This document shows, in pieces, positions 19,068 through 26,677 of a stretch of DNA of 64,000 bases (position 1 is the stretch's first letter; each line of letters starts with the position of its first letter). The stretch is from Pseudomonadota bacterium. Lineage in GTDB: Bacteria > Pseudomonadota > Gammaproteobacteria > Burkholderiales > Sulfuriferulaceae. The notes under the pieces are model-generated. The model saw nothing but the letters and a program-made list of their open reading frames with translations. It was not told where the DNA came from and made no database searches. Made by a program: the position numbers and the translations under genes. Location of the stretch: positions 50,604 to 114,603 of the forward strand of contig JAJZUW010000008.1 in the NCBI GenBank assembly GCA_021845925.1. Reading direction: 5' to 3'.

Positions 19068-20132
19068 TCATTCTGCAAAATATTCCGGAAAGGCAATCCA
19101 TCCACGTCTGTGCATGGCATCAAACTCCGCCCTGTCCGTGTTCCACAACTCCGCCATCCAGCGCCTGCGTTCAACCGCCCGGTCAAGGGCGACTTCAAAC
19201 TGGTCGCGCATGTCTTCTTCATAATCCTGCATGGCGGATGCATCGCCATCACGCAGCAGATGCACGCAGGCTTCGCCTGCCCGTTCGCCCGAAATCACGG
19301 CTGCCGGAATACCGGCGCCGGTAATCGGGTGGGTCAGACCGGCTGCATCGCCAGTGAACAGGACATCGCCCATCGCCAGGTGCTCGCGCAGTCCGCCAAC
19401 CGGAATGGCCCCGCCTGTGCGCGACAAAACGCGCTCTCCAACCAGACCTTCGCGCACCAGTTGTGCATGCAGACTGTCCAGCGGCTGTTTCAGATCGGCC
19501 GCGTGGGCTTTGTCAAGACCCAGGCCAAGATTGGCCAGATTGCCTTTTGGAAACAGCCAGGCATAACCGCCCGGGTAATCGTTCGACAGCCAGATATCCG
19601 TATCCGCATACGGCCGGTTCAGATCCACCGTGTATTGTCTGGTGTGCACGGTTGCCAGCTCCGGCAGGCCGCTCAGCGCCGCCACGGTTGAATGCGGGCC
19701 ATCTGCCGCCACCAGTGCGCGCCAGGTACAAACCGTATCGCTGTCAACCGTACGCAGAACAGCTGTTTTCTTCTGGAGATCCAGCGCCGTCAGTCGCGTG
19801 CGCAACATCAGTTCTGCACCAGCCCGCCGTGCCCGCGCAGCCAGCTCCTGGTCAAACGCAGCACGGTCGATCATCAAGCCCGGAAATGCCGTACTGGTCC
19901 GCTCTCCTGACGGGAGAATGCTCTTCATGCCGCTGATGGTCTGATACAGAACACCATCGGCACGCGCATAGCTACCCATCGGCAACGGAATGAATTCCGC
20001 ACATTGCACCGGCAATCCAATTTCCTCGCGCCGATCGACAGCCAGCACGCGCAATCCGCCTGCAGCGGCCTTCTCTGCCGCTGCTGCCCCGGCAGGGCCG
20101 GTGCCGATCACCAGCACATCGACTGTCTTCAT
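19068..20132 (-). CDS. lipT: LipT-like FAD-dependent oxidoreductase (geranylgeranyl-reductase family)
   Basis: Flavoprotein of 354 aa with an N-terminal Rossmann dinucleotide motif (VIGTGPAGAAAAEKAAAGG), a conserved DG block (VAADGPHSTVA) and a C-terminal GD motif (LFTGDAAGLTHPITGAGI). This is the geranylgeranyl-reductase/p-hydroxybenzoate-hydroxylase fold. In sHdr-linked lipoate pathways a protein of this type, LipT, accompanies LipS1 and LipS2 and is thought to supply or accept electrons for sulfur insertion. The gene overlaps sLpl(AB) by 4 nt and sits 57 nt before lipS1. Isoprenoid reduction is the alternative family role, but the context strongly favours LipT. Confidence 0.82.
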   Translation of the reverse strand: MKTVDVLVIGTGPAGAAAAEKAAAGGLRVLAVDRREEIGLPVQCAEFIPLPMGSYARADGVLYQTISGMKSILPSGERTSTAFPGLMIDRAAFDQELAARARRAGAELMLRTRLTALDLQKKTAVLRTVDSDTVCTWRALVAADGPHSTVAALSGLPELATVHTRQYTVDLNRPYADTDIWLSNDYPGGYAWLFPKGNLANLGLGLDKAHAADLKQPLDSLHAQLVREGLVGERVLSRTGGAIPVGGLREHLAMGDVLFTGDAAGLTHPITGAGIPAAVISGERAGEACVHLLRDGDASAMQDYEEDMRDQFEVALDRAVERRRWMAELWNTDRAEFDAMHRRGWIAFPEYFAE

Positions 20133-21211
20133 GCCGTTTCTTCCTGTTGCAATGCCTGCCTCAGCAATCCGGCAATATCGTCGGGTTGCAGTCCCAGCAT
20201 ATCGACCTGACGGCCGTCAAAAAATGTTCTGACCGCTTCCGGCATTCTGTCGGCCAGCGTATCACGCAGATGGCTTTCGAGATCAACCAGTGTCCGTGCG
20301 GGACTGACAAATACGTCGCCGCTGAACCAGACCTGCCTGATCCGTTCCTGCTGGCGATCCCACGCCACGTTGACCCGCAGCAGACCTGCCGGAAACTTGT
20401 GTTCGGCGCTCAGTACCGGTCGGTCATGCGCCGGTTTCTGTACCATGTCTATCCAGTCGGGCGAATCGATTTCGGCAAGCGCCTGCTCGTATAAAGCCTG
20501 CTCTGCCGCATTGAGTCCGCCTGGTTCTGCCGTCACGCCAAAGGCGTCCGTGATCGCCATAGCCAGCACCTCTACGATGTGCTGCCGCGATGGTAGTTCG
20601 GGCAGCAGCGCCGACAGGCTGGTGACCCGCTCGCGGGCTGATGCGATGGCCTTGTCGGACAGTTTTCCGGCCGGAATATTCAGCACGGAAAGCATGCGTT
20701 CGACGTCCAGATCAATGAGCAGCGTGCCCTGGTACATCAGGGCATCGCCATCGAACGCGCCACCGGTGCCGGATATTTTGCGCCCGTTCACCTCGATATC
20801 GTTGCGCGGCCGATAGGCGGCAGGCACGCCAAGTTGCTGCAGCCCACCGGCGGCAGCTTCGCAGACGCGTCGCGCGATAACGCTCATTTCCGCCGATCCG
20901 GCCGCCTTTCGGTCCAGATACAGCTCCCAGCCCAGCTGGCCCTGATCCATGTAGATCGCGCCCCCACCGGTGATACGACGCTGGATGGCCACACCCAGCT
21001 CATGGCAGCGCGCCATGTTCAGTTCCTGCTCGGCACTCTGGTGATAGCCCAGCAGGGCCGATGGTTCAAATGCCAGAAAACGGATGGTGTCCGGACTCAC
21101 ATTCTGCTGGCGTCCCGTCAGCAACGCACGGTTCATTGCCATGTTTTCGGCAGCGCGTCGGGTTCCGGTATCCAGCAATCGCCAGACGGGCCTGTTCATC
21201 CGGTCTGGCAT
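20129..21211 (-). CDS. lplA: sLpl(AB), lipoate:protein ligase of the sHdr lipoate pathway
   Basis: Lipoate/octanoate protein ligase of 360 aa, with catalytic LplA and accessory LplB-like parts in one chain. Motifs are QRRITGGGAIYMDQGQLGW near residue 78 and the substrate-contacting lysine in GRKISGTGGAF (K145). The C-terminal ~100 residues (from about EHKFPAGLLRVN) form the accessory domain. It would adenylate octanoate or lipoate and load it onto the lipoate-binding proteins encoded just upstream. The ATG at 21211, 1 nt after the LipS2 stop, is chosen; the frame is open ~80 codons further upstream, but only as an antisense-type overlap with lipS2. Confidence 0.88.
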   Translation of the reverse strand: MPDRMNRPVWRLLDTGTRRAAENMAMNRALLTGRQQNVSPDTIRFLAFEPSALLGYHQSAEQELNMARCHELGVAIQRRITGGGAIYMDQGQLGWELYLDRKAAGSAEMSVIARRVCEAAAGGLQQLGVPAAYRPRNDIEVNGRKISGTGGAFDGDALMYQGTLLIDLDVERMLSVLNIPAGKLSDKAIASARERVTSLSALLPELPSRQHIVEVLAMAITDAFGVTAEPGGLNAAEQALYEQALAEIDSPDWIDMVQKPAHDRPVLSAEHKFPAGLLRVNVAWDRQQERIRQVWFSGDVFVSPARTLVDLESHLRDTLADRMPEAVRTFFDGRQVDMLGLQPDDIAGLLRQALQQEETA

Positions 21212-21212
21212 G

Positions 21213-22376
21213 TCAGCTGCAGCATCCGCTAGTAGACTGGCCTTCGGTGACAATACGGATGCCTGCCAGAGCACCTGCCGGCGCCTTGCGGGCCCTTTCC
21301 TGGGCAATAATCTGTTCGATATCGATCTGCAGGCCGGCATCTTCGGTTTCGATAGCCATGACTTCGTCGCCAATGGCGATTGAGCAGCAGGCCGGTGTGA
21401 CGCGTACGTCGCGTTCGAGTCTGGCAGCCAGTTCCACCATGCCGTCGGATGGATGGGCAAGCCCGTTCAGGCCAGCCATGACCGCGTAGCTGTCAATTTC
21501 AGCCTTGACTCTTCCTGGCGGACGGGCGCAGCCAAGCAGCAGTGGAATGTCCGGCAATGCCTTGCGGGCATCCATGAAAAAGCGGCCGACTTCACGGCTG
21601 TCCGGCGTGACAAACGGCCGGTGTTCAGGCGCATAGAACGGCATCACAACGACCAGCACCACTGCCTGCGGCATGTGGCGGCGAATCATTTCCAGCGCAT
21701 TCCATTCTCCCAGCAACTCGCCATAATGCAGGCCAATGACAATGTGCGGTACCACTTTCAGATTGGTGGAGACCAGATATTCCAGCGTCTTTTCAAAATC
21801 ATCCACGGTACGTCGCAGATGATAGACCTGGCTGATAGTGTCCTGGGCGCCGATCACATCCATCATGGCGGCATCAATACCGCAATCTTCCATCCGTCTG
21901 GCGATATCCATGTCCACCAGTGCGGTATGCATGGCGATGCGAAATTCAGGGAACGTATCCTTGATGCGGCGAATGGTCGGATAGTATGCGTCGTATTCCA
22001 CTTCGTTCCTGTAATTGGAACCGCCTGTGATCAGCATGCCTTGCGCACCGCCAGCGATCTGTTCATTGACAACTGACCACAATTGTTCCGGCGTGCGTGC
22101 AGGAATCATCGGTTCGAGGATCTTGGCTTTGCAGTGGTCGCACTGCAGCTTGCAATCGCCGCCGGTAATCGACACGGCCGGCCATGCGCTCTTGCCGCAG
22201 CCAGCAATTTCAGATGTAGCGTACGCCTTGAAGGTAGGTGTGTAAAAGTTGACACGCCCGACACGCTCACCGGACAGTCCGTCGAATTGCCTTTCCATGC
22301 TGGCAACAAGATCCGCATCCAGTTGCACGCCTTCCAGAGGCTCGACCATTCCTGCAATGTTCAACCAGTCATTCAT
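21213..22376 (-). CDS. lipS2: LipS2, radical-SAM lipoyl synthase component
   Basis: Radical SAM protein of 387 aa; the cluster motif is CKLQCDHC (C75, C79, C82), preceded by SITGGDCK. It pairs with LipS1 in two-component lipoyl synthesis. It ends in an unusual cysteine-rich tail (SGCCS). It is the first gene of a four-gene run with essentially no intergenic space to sLpl(AB). A strong hairpin at 22452-22497 separates it from lbpA2, so the maturation enzymes may be expressed below the level of their carrier-protein substrate. Confidence 0.85.
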   Translation of the reverse strand: MNDWLNIAGMVEPLEGVQLDADLVASMERQFDGLSGERVGRVNFYTPTFKAYATSEIAGCGKSAWPAVSITGGDCKLQCDHCKAKILEPMIPARTPEQLWSVVNEQIAGGAQGMLITGGSNYRNEVEYDAYYPTIRRIKDTFPEFRIAMHTALVDMDIARRMEDCGIDAAMMDVIGAQDTISQVYHLRRTVDDFEKTLEYLVSTNLKVVPHIVIGLHYGELLGEWNALEMIRRHMPQAVVLVVVMPFYAPEHRPFVTPDSREVGRFFMDARKALPDIPLLLGCARPPGRVKAEIDSYAVMAGLNGLAHPSDGMVELAARLERDVRVTPACCSIAIGDEVMAIETEDAGLQIDIEQIIAQERARKAPAGALAGIRIVTEGQSTSGCCS

Positions 22377-22451
22377 GACGATCCACGCAGCCTTATCTCA
22401 GAACCATGATCCGACCATTACCGGATTATGGGTTTTTCATTCGCTAAAGCA

Positions 22452-22497
22452 ACAGGGGTGATCCTGCACGGTTTTCACCGTGCCGGATCCCCCCTGT
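22452..22497 (-). terminator. Strong hairpin (attenuator/terminator) between lbpA2 and lipS2
   Basis: A near-perfect stem of about 20 pairs with two mismatches and a 4-nt loop: core GCACGGT / ACCGTGC, outer arms ACAGGGG and CCCCTGT. On the minus strand it is followed by a modest T-rich TGTTGCTTT. It lies 117 nt after the lbpA2 stop and 76 nt before lipS2, so it could partially terminate transcription from lbpA2. Confidence 0.65.
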
Positions 22498-22613
22498 CTG
22501 TTCCGGCTCTTGCAGGCCGTTTACAACTTGCAACCCGGGCCGCATGGTGCCGCAGCACCAGATACGACCAACCTTGCAATGTCTGCAAAGCCGGGTAGGT
22601 TCAGTTCAGCAGA

Positions 22614-23051
22614 TCAGCAACCTGCGAAACCGTCAGCAGACATCTTGGCATCGAAGCCGCTGGCGACAGCAGCGCCAGTGACCAGGGCAGCAGAGTCGCC
22701 ATCCCAGTTGGTCGGCTTCATCTTGACCAGCCAGCCGCTGCCATACGGATCAGCGTTGATGGTGCCAGGCTTGGCAGCGACATCAGGGTTGGTTGCGGTG
22801 ATTTCACCGGTGACGGGAGCCTTGACCGGGCCGACCCACTTGCCGGATTCAACGGTGCAAACCGACTTGTTCTGCTCGATTTCCTTGCCAGTTTTCTTGG
22901 GCGTGTAAGACACGATTTCGCCAGCCAGGGAGCAGGCGTATGCGGTCATGCCAATGGTCAAGGTACCATCGGCTTCGCGGCGTGCCCACACATTGTTGTC
23001 GACATTGTAGTAGAGGTCGTCAGGAAGGTTGCAACCACGTACTGTTGCCAT
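22614..23051 (-). CDS. lbpA2: Lipoate-binding protein LbpA2 (GcvH-like, sHdr-associated)
   Basis: A 145-aa GcvH-like carrier. The lipoyl-attachment lysine is K71 in VESGKWVGPV; the ESGKW-GP pattern is characteristic of sHdr-associated LbpA and differs from the glycine-cleavage H protein. Hallmarks of the fold include the N-terminal LYYNVDNNVWARRE and the block GTLTIGMTAYA. It carries C7, C40, C65 and a C-terminal cysteine as last residue (FAGC). It has a strong ribosome-binding site (AAGGAG) and its own possible promoter. Role: cofactor/co-substrate protein of sHdr. The numbering 1/2 is by position only. Confidence 0.9.
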   Translation of the reverse strand: MATVRGCNLPDDLYYNVDNNVWARREADGTLTIGMTAYACSLAGEIVSYTPKKTGKEIEQNKSVCTVESGKWVGPVKAPVTGEITATNPDVAAKPGTINADPYGSGWLVKMKPTNWDGDSAALVTGAAVASGFDAKMSADGFAGC

Positions 23052-23076
23052 ACTCGTTTCTCCTTGATTTAAAATG

Positions 23077-23106
23077 AATACACCTGCAACATTTGCTGGT
23101 GGTCAA
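23077..23106 (-). promoter_or_regulatory. Candidate promoter for lbpA2
   Basis: On the minus strand TTGACC (23106-23101) is followed after 18 nt by TGTATT (23082-23077), about 25 nt before the lbpA2 start codon. The match to sigma-70 consensus is moderate (4/6 in the -10 box). Confidence 0.4.
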
Positions 23107-23131
23107 ACAACCGATGTCTGTCAACCAGCCA

Positions 23132-23527
23132 TCAGAAATACATGGACTTGTCCGAAGAAAGCACCAAGTCTGCCATTTTACTCGCATTGGCAATCTCGTC
23201 CACTTCTTCAATGATGTCATCCGCCTCGAGTTTGTATCCGGGCATCGCTGGCTTGCACAGGTAAAGTTTCACCCCGGCCGCCTTGGCATCGCGAATAAAC
23301 TCGATGATTGTTTTGCCGCCATCCATGGCGGACAGATTTTCAGCGACGCCTTTCTTGCCCAGTCTGACGGCTTCCATGGTCAGAAAAATGCTGACTTCCG
23401 CATCCATGGATGCCAGAATTGCACTGATGTAGAACGGCGTTGCGCAGCGGTGCGCTGTCGAAGGGCCGCTGGTCATGACAATCACGACAGTTTTTTCTTC
23501 GTTGTCGAGGAAATGATCATCATGCAT
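23132..23527 (-). CDS. Small DsrE/F-like protein encoded between two lbpA genes
   Basis: A 131-aa DsrE/DsrF-fold protein (VVIVMTSGPSTAHRC near residue 14, then alternating beta/alpha, with YLCKPAMPGYKL near residue 90). Cysteines are C28 and C91; the latter sits at the position where sulfur-carrying DsrE-family proteins often hold their reactive Cys. Its start overlaps the lbpA1 stop by 1 nt, so the two are translationally coupled. A sulfur-transfer or assembly role alongside the lipoate-binding proteins is plausible but inferred. It is distinct in sequence from the larger DsrE3A-like protein at 30060-30569. Confidence 0.75.
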   Translation of the reverse strand: MHDDHFLDNEEKTVVIVMTSGPSTAHRCATPFYISAILASMDAEVSIFLTMEAVRLGKKGVAENLSAMDGGKTIIEFIRDAKAAGVKLYLCKPAMPGYKLEADDIIEEVDEIANASKMADLVLSSDKSMYF

Positions 23528-23973
23528 CAGCGCGCACCCCGCTCGCAGTGAATATCTTCCCGTTTCGTACGTTCACAGTAGCCCTGTTGCGCGACGTCAC
23601 CGGTGACCATGACAGACAGCGCAGCCTCGATGTCTTCAGTCGGCTTGACCCGTGCGATCCATGCTTCATACGGTTCGATATTGAGCAGATTGGGATCTTC
23701 GAGCACACTGAGATTGGCTTCTTCAATCACGCAATCGAAGACATTGGGAACCGGACCTGCCCATTTTCCGCTTTCGATGGTTGCCACCGGCTTGCCGACA
23801 GGCCGCATGGTACCAGGACGTCTCACGCGCACATGCAGGATTTTTCCGGCAATGGACTGGGAGATATCCGTCATGCCCACCGTCAACGTTCCGTCTTCTT
23901 CGCGACGTGCCCAGATCTGGTACTGGTCATCGTAATACAGTTCCGGTCGGAACTCGCAACCATTGCAATCCAT
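23527..23973 (-). CDS. lbpA1: Lipoate-binding protein LbpA1 (GcvH-like, sHdr-associated)
   Basis: A 148-aa GcvH-like protein; lipoyl lysine is K70 in TIESGKWAGPVP. It shares with LbpA2 the LYYDDQYQIWARREEDGTLT block and ESGKW-GP motif but has different cysteines: an N-terminal CNGC pair (C3, C6), C81, C133 and C143. It follows the terminator after shdrB2 and precedes the small DsrE-like gene with a 1-nt overlap. Two diverged LbpA proteins in one sHdr locus are known from some sulfur oxidisers; whether each serves a distinct step is open. Confidence 0.9.
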   Translation of the reverse strand: MDCNGCEFRPELYYDDQYQIWARREEDGTLTVGMTDISQSIAGKILHVRVRRPGTMRPVGKPVATIESGKWAGPVPNVFDCVIEEANLSVLEDPNLLNIEPYEAWIARVKPTEDIEAALSVMVTGDVAQQGYCERTKREDIHCERGAR

Positions 23974-24012
23974 ACGTTAACCCAGTGTCGTTGCGGTTTC
24001 GCGTCTGAATAA

Positions 24013-24050
24013 AAGGCGGACCTGGCGTCTACAGCAATCGGCCAGGTCCG
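24013..24050 (-). terminator. Rho-independent terminator after shdrB2
   Basis: A perfect 10-bp stem CGGACCTGGC / GCCAGGTCCG with a 14-nt loop is followed on the minus strand by CCTTTTATTC. It begins 7 nt after the shdrB2 stop and separates the structural sHdr genes from lbpA1. Confidence 0.72.
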
Positions 24051-24056
24051 TCAGCA

Positions 24057-24968
24057 TCAGACAACACCCTTTTCATGCAGGAAGTCCAGAGAATCACTGA
24101 CATTCTCGTGAACACCGAGCTTGCGTGGCGACAGGCCCATGGCCAGACCGAGCAACTGGGTGAAATACAGGATCTTGACGCCAGTCTTGATACCGAATTC
24201 GGTTTCGGCACGCACCTGGTGCATTTCCAGACCCGAATGGCAGGTCGGGCATTCCGTCGCAATGACTTCAGCACCGGCATCTTCGGCAGCCTGCAGAATG
24301 TTCAGCACCAGCTGGGTCGAGGTGTCCGCATCCGACAAGGTATGCGCACCGCCGCAGCAGGCTGTCTTCAACGGGAAATCCACGTTGACAGCGCCTGCAG
24401 CGCCCAGCAGGTCATCCATGAAATGCGGCTTGTAGCTGGATTCGCTACCTGGGCCTTGGTCTTTTTCTGGGAAAATCTGGCGAGGACGGGTATACATGCA
24501 GCCGTAATAGTTGGCGACCTTGATACCGTTCAGGCTCTTGCTGATTTTCTGCTTGATGCCATCGACACCCACATCTTCCATCAGCCATTCAAGCAGGTGG
24601 ACAGTGCGCACATCGCCCTTGTAAACGGGATCGTCGGCCTTCTTGGCCAGACCTTGCAGGGTATCCAGCGTATCCTTGCTGGTTGCCAGTTCGTACTCGG
24701 TCTTTTTCAGGTTGTGATAGCAGCCGTTGCATGGAGCCATGACGGTGTCATAACCCATCTGTTCGCTGGCAATGGCCATCACACGTGCCGACATGTAGGT
24801 TTGCAGCATCGGATGGACATTCTTGACTTCCATCGCGCCACAGCAGTTCCAGTCGTTGACGGTGTCCATTTCAAGGCCGAGGCTGTTCACCAGGGCACGG
24901 GTCGAACGATCGTACGGGCCGCCGGAACCTTCCAGCGCACAACCCGGGTAATAGGCAACTTTAGCCAT
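24057..24968 (-). CDS. shdrB2: sHdrB2, heterodisulfide-reductase-like subunit B
   Basis: HdrB-type protein of 303 aa with two cysteine-rich CCG domains. The first spans YYPGC to NDWNCCGAMEV; the second spans YYGCMYTRPRQ to LKTACCGGAHTL, followed by ATECPTCH. Such domains bind non-cubane Fe-S clusters at a disulfide-type active site. ATG at 24968 (MAKVAYYPGC) is chosen over the in-frame ATG at 24995; it overlaps the shdrC2 stop by 8 nt. It pairs with sHdrC2 in the cytoplasmic sHdr complex. Confidence 0.9.
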   Translation of the reverse strand: MAKVAYYPGCALEGSGGPYDRSTRALVNSLGLEMDTVNDWNCCGAMEVKNVHPMLQTYMSARVMAIASEQMGYDTVMAPCNGCYHNLKKTEYELATSKDTLDTLQGLAKKADDPVYKGDVRTVHLLEWLMEDVGVDGIKQKISKSLNGIKVANYYGCMYTRPRQIFPEKDQGPGSESSYKPHFMDDLLGAAGAVNVDFPLKTACCGGAHTLSDADTSTQLVLNILQAAEDAGAEVIATECPTCHSGLEMHQVRAETEFGIKTGVKILYFTQLLGLAMGLSPRKLGVHENVSDSLDFLHEKGVV

Positions 24969-25731
24969 GAGCCAGCTCCTTTTGCTCCTTGACATACTGG
25001 CTCAGCACTTCACCAGTGCGGCCCCATGATTTGGTTTTCGGCTTGAAGAACATGGCCAGACCCATATGCAGCGAGTGCATGATCGGTGTCCGTGCCAGGA
25101 ACTTGAACACATTGCCTTTCTTGAGTTCAGTCCATTTGTTCATGCGCGCCACAAAGATACCAAGCCAGCCGTTCAGGGCCATTTCCTTGATATCCTGCTG
25201 GGTGTTCTTGAAGAAGTTGGTCATCACTTCCGAATCTTCGATCCGGCCGCGAGCAATACACTGACGCGTGAATTCTTCATCGAAAATGGTCGACTTGCAC
25301 TTGTCGCCATGACCTTCCGACTCGATCCAGTGAGCCAGCGCCTTCATCACGCCTTCCGGACGGACGTCCTTCGGGCAGATATTGGTGCAGCGGTTGCACG
25401 ACACGCACTGCCAGATGATGTCCTTGTCCTTGAGAATCTCATCGGTCAGACCGAGGCGGGCCAGATAGATCCAGTAGCGCGGATTGAAGTCGGTATTCTG
25501 CGCATACATGGTGCATGAGTTAGTACACGAACCACACTGCCAGCAACGGTGCATGTTTTCGGCACCAGCGTACTGCTTGAGGTGCTTTTCAAATCCATCA
25601 TCATAAGTGCGCAGGGTGCGCGGCAGGATCATGGTGTTCCAGTGTCCCGAAACGTCGACACCATCCACCACGAGGGTATCGCTGGAAACCAGTCGGTCCG
25701 GATCGATCAGCGTTTTTTCATGAATTGCCAT
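24961..25731 (-). CDS. shdrC2: sHdrC2, iron-sulfur subunit
   Basis: A 256-aa HdrC-like protein with two [4Fe-4S] motifs: C63, C66, C69, C73 (CWQCGSCTNSC) and C109, C112, C115, C119 (CVSCNRCTNICP). It should relay electrons between the HdrB2 active site and sHdrA. It overlaps shdrB2. Compared with sHdrC1 it has a ~60-residue N-terminal extension before the first cluster. Confidence 0.9.
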   Translation of the reverse strand: MAIHEKTLIDPDRLVSSDTLVVDGVDVSGHWNTMILPRTLRTYDDGFEKHLKQYAGAENMHRCWQCGSCTNSCTMYAQNTDFNPRYWIYLARLGLTDEILKDKDIIWQCVSCNRCTNICPKDVRPEGVMKALAHWIESEGHGDKCKSTIFDEEFTRQCIARGRIEDSEVMTNFFKNTQQDIKEMALNGWLGIFVARMNKWTELKKGNVFKFLARTPIMHSLHMGLAMFFKPKTKSWGRTGEVLSQYVKEQKELAHG

Positions 25732-25795
25732 TGATACATCTCCTAATATTCTTGCCTGTTACGGAATGTCTCCGTCAGACCTGAACTGTGTGCTG

Positions 25796-26677
25796 CTACT
25801 GGTTGTCTGCCTGCCTGACTTCGCGCCTGACCCGCGATGCGCCTTCCTTCGCGGGACTGTCTATTCCCAGAAATTTCTGCACATGCTCACCCGGAGTGAT
25901 ACCCCGTCCGAAGTCTGCGCTAAGCATGCCTTCAGCCATCGAGCGGAAATATTCCGCATAGGCCTGAGCCAGTACCAGATCGACCCAGAACGGCAGATCC
26001 CGGTAAAGACCCTGGTCAGACAGCTGCGCAGCCAGCCAGACACGAGCCCCTTCGAACACTTCGGGACTGCTGCCAAGCACCAGGTCCGCCATGCTATCGT
26101 TGCCCCGAATGAACTCTCTCAGGGCGCCACTCTGGGTTTGCTGATCCCAGACCCAGCGCGACATCAGCGGATAGCGCTCCGGCATGGAAAAATGCAGCAT
26201 TTCTGCCGCAAAATCCCAAGCGGCCCGTCTGTTCTTGCCGGCCTGCTTGCGTTCTTCCCGATTACCATCGGCATTCTCGGGAATAGACGCCACAAACCTG
26301 TCCAGACGGTCTGCCAGTTTGCCTTTGCCATACAGCAAGTCGCGCATCGCTTCCAGCGTCTTGTCGTGGCCCTGGCCAGCCAGAACCGGATAGAGCCGGC
26401 GACGAGCGGAAAAGACCGTATCCAGCAAGGTCTCGACATCGTCTTCGGTCAACTGTCCGATCGCGTCCCTGGCAAGTGCGCGCGCAAACATCTCGTGCTT
26501 GGCCTGCAGTGCAGCAACCATCTGCTCGACACCAATCGTCTCTTCTGCATTTTTACGCAGCAGGGAAAACTTCTGCTGGAAGTGCGTGGTGTCGAATGCG
26601 ACAGCTGGCTCTATGGGGGTGATGACATCATCACCCGCAGAGTCATCAGCCTCAGGCCGCTTTTTGAACCAGAGCAT
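25796..26677 (-). CDS. Conserved hypothetical subunit of the type I sHdr cluster (Hyp)
   Basis: A 293-aa mostly alpha-helical soluble protein with no recognisable cofactor motif and no cysteine in its predicted sequence. It begins MLWFKKRPEADD and contains long helices (e.g. LLDTVFSARRRLYPVLAG near residue 85 and VWDQQTQSGALREFIRG near 185). The start overlaps shdrA by 26 nt, so translation is tightly coupled. Type I sHdr operons are known to carry an uncharacterised gene exactly here, between shdrA and shdrC2; this is that gene by position. Its function is unknown. Confidence 0.8.
   Translation of the reverse strand: MLWFKKRPEADDSAGDDVITPIEPAVAFDTTHFQQKFSLLRKNAEETIGVEQMVAALQAKHEMFARALARDAIGQLTEDDVETLLDTVFSARRRLYPVLAGQGHDKTLEAMRDLLYGKGKLADRLDRFVASIPENADGNREERKQAGKNRRAAWDFAAEMLHFSMPERYPLMSRWVWDQQTQSGALREFIRGNDSMADLVLGSSPEVFEGARVWLAAQLSDQGLYRDLPFWVDLVLAQAYAEYFRSMAEGMLSADFGRGITPGEHVQKFLGIDSPAKEGASRVRREVRQADNQ

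Noticed and set aside
22614..23973. Glycine cleavage H proteins
   Set aside because: The attachment motif ESGKW-GP and the sHdr setting differ from GcvH, and no gcvT or gcvP is in the window.
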